This document shows positions 57,579-64,000 of a stretch of 64,000 nt of DNA, piece by piece; positions within the stretch are counted from its first letter, which is position 1, and each line of letters opens with the position of its first letter. The stretch comes from Candidatus Tenderia electrophaga. Its GTDB lineage: Bacteria; Pseudomonadota; Gammaproteobacteria; Tenderiales; Tenderiaceae. The stretch spans positions 1,116,001 to 1,180,000 of the forward strand of contig CP013099.1 in the NCBI GenBank assembly GCA_001447805.1. Direction: 5' to 3'. Under the pieces are notes generated by a model, which did no database searches, had not been told where the DNA came from, and saw only the letters and a list, made by a program, of their open reading frames with translations. Position numbers and translations under genes: made by a program.

Positions 57579-58874
57579 ATGCCATTCCGTATAGCACTCA
57601 GTGGATTGAATGCGGCATCCGCCGATTTGAAGACCACAGGTAATAACATCGCGAATGCCGGCACCACCGGCTTCAAATCGTCGCGCACCCAATTCGTTGA
57701 CGTATTTGCCGTCGGTTACGGCGGGATCTCGTCCACCGCCATCGGCGGCGGTACCCGCCTGGCGTCGGTGTCGCAGCAGTTCTCACAGGGGAACATCGAC
57801 TTTACCGACAACAATCTCGACATGGCCATTAACGGCCAGGGGTTCTTTGTGTTGGATGACAACGGCAGTCGCCTGCTGACGCGCGCAGGGGCCTTTTCCG
57901 TGGACCGCGATGGCTATGTGACCAACAGCAGCGGCCATCGCCTGCAGATCTTTGACCTGAGTCGTGATGCGACCGGCGATCCGATCGTCGGCGCCGACGG
58001 CAACCTGCGCTATGAAACAGCGCGTACCGTGGACGTGCAATTGGCCACCACCGTCGGCGCGCCCCAGGCCACCGAATCCATCAATCCCACTATCAACTTG
58101 AATTCAGCCGATACCACGATCGATCGCGGCGCCACCGCATTCAACATCAATGACGCCTCCACCTATACCAGTTCCACGTCGCTGACCGTTTACGACTCAC
58201 AGGGTCGGCCGTATCCCGCGACTCAGTACTACACGAATGTGAGTAACACAGGTGCGAACGGCGATAACACCTGGGAGACACGTCTGTATGTCGACGGCTC
58301 ACCCTTGACCTCCACGACTACCGGTGGTCCTGCCGCGACGCTGATATTCGATACCTCGGGGCAAGTCGACGCAGCCTCGACCGATGGCGGTCAGATTGTC
58401 TATGACCCCTTCGCTGTGAGCGGTGCGGCCAATATGAATATCACCCTAGACTTGAGCAACGCAACACAGTACGGCACGCCCTTCGCCGTCACCGCCATGA
58501 CTCAAGATGGTTTCTCCTCCGGCCGACTGAGCGGGATTGATGTCAATCAAGACGGTGTGATTAACGCGCGTTACACCAACGGCCAGGCCGAAGTGCTGGG
58601 CAAGGTCGCCTTGGCCAATGTCTCTAATCCGGAGAATTTGCTGCCCCAGGGTGACACGAGTTGGGCGGAGACCTTCAGCGCCGGCGACCTGCTGTTGGGC
58701 GAGGCCGGCTCATCGACCTACGGCCTGCTGCAGTCCGGTGCCCTGGAGGCGTCCAATGTGGACGTCGCGTCGCAGCTCGTCAGCCTGATCACCGCCCAGC
58801 GAAATTTCCAGGCCAACGCGCAGGTGATCAGCACCGCAGATACGGTCACCCAGACCATTATCAACATCCGTTAA
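57579..58874 (+). CDS. flgE: Flagellar hook protein FlgE
   Basis: FlgE forms the hook. The 431-residue product has the D0 N-terminus (SGLNAASADLKTTGNNIANA), the NNLDMAINGQGFFVL segment, an exposed variable domain, and the C-terminal LEASNVDVASQLVSLITAQRNFQANAQV. Length is within the family range. Confidence 0.97.
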   Translation: MPFRIALSGLNAASADLKTTGNNIANAGTTGFKSSRTQFVDVFAVGYGGISSTAIGGGTRLASVSQQFSQGNIDFTDNNLDMAINGQGFFVLDDNGSRLLTRAGAFSVDRDGYVTNSSGHRLQIFDLSRDATGDPIVGADGNLRYETARTVDVQLATTVGAPQATESINPTINLNSADTTIDRGATAFNINDASTYTSSTSLTVYDSQGRPYPATQYYTNVSNTGANGDNTWETRLYVDGSPLTSTTTGGPAATLIFDTSGQVDAASTDGGQIVYDPFAVSGAANMNITLDLSNATQYGTPFAVTAMTQDGFSSGRLSGIDVNQDGVINARYTNGQAEVLGKVALANVSNPENLLPQGDTSWAETFSAGDLLLGEAGSSTYGLLQSGALEASNVDVASQLVSLITAQRNFQANAQVISTADTVTQTIINIR

Positions 58875-58894
58875 TAACGCAGGCCAGATGACTC

Positions 58895-59638
58895 ATGGAT
58901 AAGTTTTTATACATAGCCAGCAGCGGTGCCAAGGAACTGATGTTGGCGCAAAGCATTAACGCCAACAATCTTGCCAACGCCAACACCGTCGGCTTTCGTG
59001 AGGATCAGGCCTTTTACAAGGCGTTGCAAATGTCCGGTGCCGGGCATGCCAGCCGCGCCTATGTCGACACCCAAGGACAGGGTGCCGATTTTTCTCCGGG
59101 CTCTCTCATGCCGACCGGACGCGACCTGGACGTTGCCATCCGCGGCGAGGGCTGGGTCGCTGTACAGGGAGTGGATGGAACCGAGGCCTATACGCGTGCC
59201 GGAGACTTGAAGGTCTCCGCCGCGGGCCTATTAACCACCAATACCGGCCATCCCGTTATCGGGAACAACGCCGGACCGATTACCCTGCCACCCTTTGAAA
59301 AGATCGAAATCGGCGGTGACGGCACTATTTCCGTCATTCCCAGAGGTCAGGAGGCGTCGACCCTGGCAGTGGTGGACCGCATTAAGTTGGTCAAACCGGA
59401 CAATAATCAGCTGAAAAAAGGCGTCGACGGACTGTTTCGCCATACGGATGGTATAGAGGTTGCAAGCGATGCCGAGGTACGACTGATTTCCGGCACCTTG
59501 GAGTCGAGCAACGTCAACGTGGTGGAAAGCATGGTCAAGACCATGGAGCTGGCGCGCCGCTTCGAGCTGCAAGTCAAGCTGATGGAGCAGGCCAAGACCC
59601 TCGATGAATCTTCAACCAGCATCATGAAAATGAACTAA
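58895..59638 (+). CDS. flgF: Flagellar proximal/distal rod protein FlgF
   Basis: FlgF is a rod subunit of 247 residues, with the N-terminal MLAQSINANNLANANTVGF, the RDLDVAIRGEGWVAVQ segment, and C-terminal LESSNVNVVESMVKTMELARRFELQ. Gene spacing of about 20 bases on both sides indicates co-transcription. Confidence 0.96.
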   Translation: MDKFLYIASSGAKELMLAQSINANNLANANTVGFREDQAFYKALQMSGAGHASRAYVDTQGQGADFSPGSLMPTGRDLDVAIRGEGWVAVQGVDGTEAYTRAGDLKVSAAGLLTTNTGHPVIGNNAGPITLPPFEKIEIGGDGTISVIPRGQEASTLAVVDRIKLVKPDNNQLKKGVDGLFRHTDGIEVASDAEVRLISGTLESSNVNVVESMVKTMELARRFELQVKLMEQAKTLDESSTSIMKMN

Positions 59639-59659
59639 GCAAGCGATTAGGAGCACAAC

Positions 59660-60445
59660 ATGAATTCAGCATTATGGGTCGCCAAGACCGGACTGGATGC
59701 GCAACAGACGCGCATGTCGGTCATTTCCAACAACCTGGCCAATGTGAACACCACCGGCTACAAGCAGAGCCGCGCCGCCTTTGAAGACCTGCTCTATCAA
59801 AACGTACGCCAGGCCGGCGGGCAATCGTCGCAGGACACCGTCCTGCCGTCGGGGCTGATGCTGGGTACCGGTGTACGCACCGTGGCCACGGAAAAGATCT
59901 TTACTCAGGGCAACATCGTACAGACCGACAACGCCCTGGATATGGCCATCGACGGGCAGGGCTTTTTCCAGATCCTGCGCCCTGACGGCAGCCTGGGCTA
60001 TAGCCGCGACGGTACCTTCCAGGTGGATGCCCAGGGGCAGTTGGTGACCTCCAACGGTTACACCCTGCAGCCTGCCATCACCATCCCCGAAGACGCCCAG
60101 TCCATCACCATCGGTAACGACGGCGTGGTCTCCGTGGTGCAGGCGGGCCAGACCGCGCCTACCCAGGTCGGCACCGTGCAGTTGGCCGATTTCATCAATC
60201 CCGCCGGATTGCAACCCATCGGTGAAAACCTGTTTACCGAGACCGGCGCCAGTGGTGCACCGCAAATCGGCAACCCGGGTGTGAGCGGGTTGGGCACCAT
60301 CCGTCAGGGGGCGCTCGAGACCTCGAACGTGAACGTGGTCCAGGAGATGGTCAATATGATCGAATCCCAGCGCGCCTATGAGATGAACTCAAAGGTCATC
60401 TCGTCTGTTGATCAGATGCTGCAATACGCATCCAACAATCTATAA
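59660..60445 (+). CDS. flgG: Flagellar distal rod protein FlgG
   Basis: FlgG is the main rod subunit, 261 residues. It has [20 protein letters not shown] at the N-terminus, [15 protein letters not shown], and the C-terminal [25 protein letters not shown]. Length matches the usual 260-262. Confidence 0.97.
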   Translation: MNSALWVAKTGLDAQQTRMSVISNNLANVNTTGYKQSRAAFEDLLYQNVRQAGGQSSQDTVLPSGLMLGTGVRTVATEKIFTQGNIVQTDNALDMAIDGQGFFQILRPDGSLGYSRDGTFQVDAQGQLVTSNGYTLQPAITIPEDAQSITIGNDGVVSVVQAGQTAPTQVGTVQLADFINPAGLQPIGENLFTETGASGAPQIGNPGVSGLGTIRQGALETSNVNVVQEMVNMIESQRAYEMNSKVISSVDQMLQYASNNL

Positions 60446-60460
60446 ACCCAGGAGGGCGTA

Positions 60461-61186
60461 ATGCCTAACTCTGTCCAACACCGTTTGTTCGCCATGTTGA
60501 GCCTGACGTTGCTGTCGCTGCTGGCCGCCGGGTGTTCCACTGCGCCGGCGAAACTGGCGGCGGAAGGCTTTGAAACGGTGCGCCCGCCCTATGTCAGTCC
60601 GCCGCCGCCGCAGCAGGGTGCGATCTTCCAGGCCGGTTATGGCATCTCCCTGTATGAGGACATGCGCGCCCGCCGCGTCGGCGATGTGATCACCATCGTG
60701 CTGACCGAGCGCACCAACGCCTCCAAGCAGGCCTCCACCAGCACCTCGAAGGATACCTCCATCGAAGTCGAAAACCCGACCCTGTTCGGGCGCGAGTTGC
60801 GCTTCGACCTGCCGCGGCCCTTCAACAGCAGCAAGCAGAATGCCACCTTGGCCACCAGTGTCGACAGCTCCAATGCCTTTGACGGTGAAGGTGACTCGGC
60901 CCAGAGCAACAGCCTGACCGGCAATATCACCGTGACCGTGGCCGAGGTCCTGCCCAACGGCAATCTGATCGTGCAGGGCCAGAAGCGTGTCACGATCAAT
61001 CAGGGTGACGAGGTGGTGCGCTTCTCCGGTATCGTGCGGCCGCAGGATATCAGCCCCGACAATACGGTGGTCTCCACCAAGGTCGCCAATGCGCGCATCG
61101 CCTATGTGGGCGAGGGCATGCTGGCGGATGCCAATAGTCAGGGATGGCTGGGGCGTTTCTTTAACAGCAAGTGGTGGCCGTTCTAG
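60461..61186 (+). CDS. flgH: Flagellar L-ring protein FlgH
   Basis: FlgH forms the outer-membrane L ring. The 241-residue product has a lipoprotein signal with lipobox LAAGC, then DMRARRVGDVITIVLTE and VTVAEVLPNGNLIVQGQKRV, both FlgH hallmarks. Confidence 0.96.
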   Translation: MPNSVQHRLFAMLSLTLLSLLAAGCSTAPAKLAAEGFETVRPPYVSPPPPQQGAIFQAGYGISLYEDMRARRVGDVITIVLTERTNASKQASTSTSKDTSIEVENPTLFGRELRFDLPRPFNSSKQNATLATSVDSSNAFDGEGDSAQSNSLTGNITVTVAEVLPNGNLIVQGQKRVTINQGDEVVRFSGIVRPQDISPDNTVVSTKVANARIAYVGEGMLADANSQGWLGRFFNSKWWPF

Positions 61187-61204
61187 CGCTTGGGAGTGCA
61201 AGAG

Positions 61205-62335
61205 ATGAAGGTGCTAACGAATATGAGTACACGTTTTGGCTTCGGCCTGGTATTGCTGGCGGCCTTGTGCGTCAGCCAGGCGGCGTATGCGGAACGCATT
61301 AAAGACCTGGCTCAAATCGCCGGCGTGCGCTCCAACCAACTGGTCGGCTACGGCCTGGTGGTGGGCCTGGACGGCACCGGTGACCAGACCACCCAGACCC
61401 CGTTCACCATCCAGAGCATCAAGAGTATGCTGGCCCAGTTCGGCGTCACCATACCGCCCAATGTCAATCCACAGCTGAAGAATGTGGCCGCCGTATCGCT
61501 GCACGCCGATCTGCCGCCCTTTGCCAAACCGGGCCAGAGGATCGACGTCACCGTCGCCTCCTTGGGGAATGCCAAGAGCCTGCGCGGCGGCAGCCTGTTG
61601 ATGGCGCCGCTGAAAGGCGCCGACAACCAGATCTACGCCATTGCCCAGGGTAACCTGGTGGTGGGCGGCTTCGGCGCATCCGGTAACGACGGCTCGCGCA
61701 TTACAGTCAATATTCCCAGCGCCGGCCGGATCCCCGGCGGTGCCACGGTGGAGCGCCCCGCGCCCACCTCTTTTGGTGAAGAACACAGCTTGGTGCTGAA
61801 CCTGTTCAGCCCCGACTTCACCACCGCCCACCGCCTGGCCGGCGCCATTAACGAAAAGATCGGCATGGGCACGGCGGCACCCGTCGACGGTTCGTCGATT
61901 CGCATTCAGGCACCGCGCGACGCCGGACAGCGGGTGGCCTATGTCTCCATGATCGAAAATCTGACCCTGGAACCGGGCGAGGGCTCGGCGCGCGTGGTGG
62001 TGAACTCGCGCACCGGTACGGTGGTCATCGGCCGTCACGTGCGCGTGACCTCGGCGGCGGTGACCCATGGCAGTCTCACCGTCACCATTACCGAAAAGCC
62101 CACCGTCAGTCAGCCGGCGCCGCTGTCCGCCGGCGGCAGTACCGTGGTGGTGCCGACTTCGGATGTGGAAGTTGCGGAGGAGAAGCGCAAGATGTTTCTG
62201 TTCGATCCCGGCATCTCCCTGGGCGAAATCGTGCGCGCGGTCAATAATGTAGGTGCGGCGCCCGGCGATCTGGTCGCTATCCTCGAAGCGCTTAAAGAGG
62301 CGGGCGCGTTAAGGGCCCAGCTGGTGGTGATCTAA
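61205..62335 (+). CDS. flgI: Flagellar P-ring protein FlgI
   Basis: FlgI forms the periplasmic P ring. The 376-residue precursor has a signal peptide ([15 protein letters not shown]) and the conserved [29 protein letters not shown], and C-terminal [23 protein letters not shown] lies 8 bases before the ATG at 61205; an in-frame TTG upstream is not needed. It overlaps flgJ by one base (TAATG). Confidence 0.97.
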   Translation: MKVLTNMSTRFGFGLVLLAALCVSQAAYAERIKDLAQIAGVRSNQLVGYGLVVGLDGTGDQTTQTPFTIQSIKSMLAQFGVTIPPNVNPQLKNVAAVSLHADLPPFAKPGQRIDVTVASLGNAKSLRGGSLLMAPLKGADNQIYAIAQGNLVVGGFGASGNDGSRITVNIPSAGRIPGGATVERPAPTSFGEEHSLVLNLFSPDFTTAHRLAGAINEKIGMGTAAPVDGSSIRIQAPRDAGQRVAYVSMIENLTLEPGEGSARVVVNSRTGTVVIGRHVRVTSAAVTHGSLTVTITEKPTVSQPAPLSAGGSTVVVPTSDVEVAEEKRKMFLFDPGISLGEIVRAVNNVGAAPGDLVAILEALKEAGALRAQLVVI

Positions 62336-63279
62336 TGACATCCGCCGTCAATCCCAGCGGCATTTATACCGACACCGGCGCGCTCAAGAGCTTGAAGGCT
62401 CAGGCCGGCAAGGATAGCGCGGCGGCCTTGGAACAGACCGCCGAGCAGTTCGAGTCCCTGTTTCTGCATATGATGCTCAAGTCCATGCGCAGCACCACCA
62501 TGGATGGCGGCTTTATGGATAATGAGCACAGCCGTTTTTATCAAGACATGTTCGATCAGCAGATCGCGGTGGAGCTGGCCAAGAAACGCCAGGCGGGCAT
62601 CGCGGATATGCTGGTTCAGCAGCTCGGTGGCGCGCAGACGGCGAACACGCACGACCCATCCGGCGACGCCAAACTGGATCTGGATCGGCTGCGTGTGTAC
62701 CGGCCAATCGCCTCAAGTGCTATCGAAGCCTTCGCGCCGGCACACGACACCAGTCAAGAATCTATCAAGGGTTTTGATTCGCCCGAGGATTTTGTCGAAA
62801 AGCTCTGGCCGCTGGCGCAAAAATACGCCGCCGAACTGGGGGTGGAGCCCAAGGTCCTGTTGGCGCAGGCGGCCTTGGAGACCGGCTGGGGTCAGCACAC
62901 TATCCGTTACTCCAACGATGTGCCCACTCATAACCTGTTCAACATCAAGGCCGACAGTCGCTGGGAGGGTCCGCGGGCGGTGGTGCCGACGCTGGAATAT
63001 GAGCGCGGCAACCCGGTGCGACAGTTGGCGGCGTTTCGTTCTTATCCCGATTTCGAGGCGAGTTTTAAAGACTATGTTGATTTTCTCAAATCCTCTGAGC
63101 GCTATCAGGGGGCCTTGGAAAACGCCGCCGACAGCAGCGCCTTTGTCCAGGCCCTGCATCGTGCCGGCTATGCCACTGATCCAAAATATTCGTTAAAGAT
63201 CAATAGAATAATGGATGGTGACATGTTCGATCAGGTGGCCCTGAAATTCAAGGGTTCGGCCGCCGCGCCGTTAACCTAG
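62335..63279 (+). CDS. flgJ: Peptidoglycan hydrolase FlgJ
   Basis: FlgJ is a rod-assembly protein with a muramidase domain. The 314-residue product has an N-terminal rod-binding region (FESLFLHMMLKSMRSTTMDGG, MFDQQIAVELA) and a C-terminal glucosaminidase-like domain (VLLAQAALETGWGQH, ETGWG with the catalytic Glu). A small hairpin lies after the stop. Confidence 0.96.
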   Translation: MTSAVNPSGIYTDTGALKSLKAQAGKDSAAALEQTAEQFESLFLHMMLKSMRSTTMDGGFMDNEHSRFYQDMFDQQIAVELAKKRQAGIADMLVQQLGGAQTANTHDPSGDAKLDLDRLRVYRPIASSAIEAFAPAHDTSQESIKGFDSPEDFVEKLWPLAQKYAAELGVEPKVLLAQAALETGWGQHTIRYSNDVPTHNLFNIKADSRWEGPRAVVPTLEYERGNPVRQLAAFRSYPDFEASFKDYVDFLKSSERYQGALENAADSSAFVQALHRAGYATDPKYSLKINRIMDGDMFDQVALKFKGSAAAPLT

Positions 63280-63338
63280 GTTAAGGGGAGCTGTCTTTAC
63301 GGCTCCGTGACATTGTTCGTTTTATTTGGAGTATAGAT

Positions 63339-64000
63339 ATGGCAGGCATGTTGGGAATCGGTGTAAGCGGCTTGCTGGCCTACCAGCGATCCCTGCAGAC
63401 CGTCAGTCACAATGTTGCTAACGCCAACACCGAAGGCTATACCCGTCAACGGGTCGAGCTGGGCACCAATATACCCGAATTTGCGGGAGGCGGTTATCTG
63501 GGCACGGGGGTCAGCGTCCGGAGTGTGGAGCGGGTGTATGACGACTTTCTGGTCGGCCGGGTGCAGAGCTACAGCTCCGGTACCAGTCATGCTCAGTCCT
63601 TTGCCGAGCAAGTCAGCCGCATTGACGAACTGCTGGCCGATCCCGACGTGGGGTTGTCGCCGGCGATGGAAGGCTTTTTCTCCGAGCTACAGTCGGTGGC
63701 CAATGACCCCTCTTCCATCGCCGCGCGGCAGTCCTTTATGAGTCAGGCCGAGATTCTGGTGGATCGCTATGCCTATAACAACCAGCGCCTCGAGGATCTG
63801 CGTAGTCAGAACAATAAACAGGTTCAGGCCGCCGTGACTGAGATCAACGGCTTGGCCACGTCTATCGCTGCCCTGAACCGGGATATTTCCCTGGCGCCGG
63901 GCAACAGTCCTCCCAATGATCTGTTGGACCGACGTGACGTGCTGTTGCAGCAATTGTCGGAAAAGGTCTCGATCAGCACTGTGGAACAGGAAAACGGTGC
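63339..64000 (+). CDS. flgK: Flagellar hook-associated protein 1 FlgK, N-terminal part
   Basis: FlgK is the first hook-filament junction protein. The frame is open from the ATG at 63339 to the end of the window (220 residues seen), so the gene is cut. The N-terminal MAGMLGIGVSGLLAYQRSL, TVSHNVANANTEGYTRQRV is the axial motif, and LLADPDVGLSPAMEGFFSELQ with VANDPSSIAARQSFMSQAE is FlgK-specific. The FlgN chaperone at 52.2 kb is its export partner. Confidence 0.94.
   Translation, partial: MAGMLGIGVSGLLAYQRSLQTVSHNVANANTEGYTRQRVELGTNIPEFAGGGYLGTGVSVRSVERVYDDFLVGRVQSYSSGTSHAQSFAEQVSRIDELLADPDVGLSPAMEGFFSELQSVANDPSSIAARQSFMSQAEILVDRYAYNNQRLEDLRSQNNKQVQAAVTEINGLATSIAALNRDISLAPGNSPPNDLLDRRDVLLQQLSEKVSISTVEQENG

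Noticed and set aside
1-64000. Search by eye for CRISPR arrays, insertion sequences and rRNA.
   Set aside because: No regularly spaced repeats, transposase motifs or rRNA-like sequence were found.

Overview
The window is a chromosomal segment of a GC-rich, motile gammaproteobacterium. Evidence is the ParC, PhoP/PhoQ-like, NudF/DUF1249, XerD/DsbC and ffh-rpsP-rimM-trmD-rplS genes, plus a Pseudomonas/Vibrio-style flgMN/flgA/cheV/cheR/flgBCDEFGHIJK block. A heme c-type cytochrome, a CcsA-type assembly protein and a siroheme sulfite/nitrite reductase fit a respiratory bacterium, perhaps near the Chromatiales; that placement is inference. No IS element, prophage or CRISPR array is visible.

Layout. 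1-4.5 kb: the 3' end of parC, then a small Cys/His exported protein, a beta-barrel protein, and a ZnuA-like binding protein and ABC-3 permease with no ATPase gene beside them. 4.5-10.1 kb: SulP transporter, htpX behind a sigma-32-like promoter, a small cytochrome c and a PhoP/PhoQ-like two-component pair. 10.1-20.7 kb: a YjfB-like motility protein behind a sigma-28-like promoter, a spermidine-synthase-like gene coupled to a DUF2591 gene, a kelch-like protein, a BPSS1780-type membrane protein, and an overlapping run RDD, SpoIIM, DUF4129, DUF4350, MoxR, DUF58. 20.7-24.1 kb: a gene-poor, more AT-rich stretch with orphan genes, a DMT transporter and a decayed DUF6632 gene. 24.1-28.0 kb: a second-type Lon protease, nudF and DUF1249.

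28.1-38.0 kb is the most interesting part: a complete Wsp-type chemosensory operon (wspA, B, C, D, E, F, R) ending in a diguanylate cyclase. Its receptor carries a periplasmic CxxCH heme c motif and extra HAMP units, its CheA-type kinase has three Hpt domains instead of one, and a strong sigma-28 (FliA) promoter match lies 120 bp upstream. The c-di-GMP made by WspR could be read by the YcgR/PilZ flagellar brake encoded at 51.4-52.1 kb beside flgMN, so the window may hold both the writer and a reader of a motility-to-sessility switch.

38.1-51.3 kb: housekeeping genes (CorC-type protein, CcsA-like protein, class II cyclic nucleotide phosphodiesterase, ffh, rpsP-rimM-trmD-rplS, a TPR protein, an Ogt-type methyltransferase, xerD, dsbC, sulfite reductase with DUF934, tRNA-Arg). 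51.4-64 kb: ycgR, flgN, flgM, flgA on the minus strand; cheV, cheR and flgB to flgK (cut by the window end) on the plus strand. Sigma-54 signatures precede flgA and flgB, and sigma-28 signatures precede flgM and probably cheV, so the tiered control of flagellar assembly can be read from the DNA.
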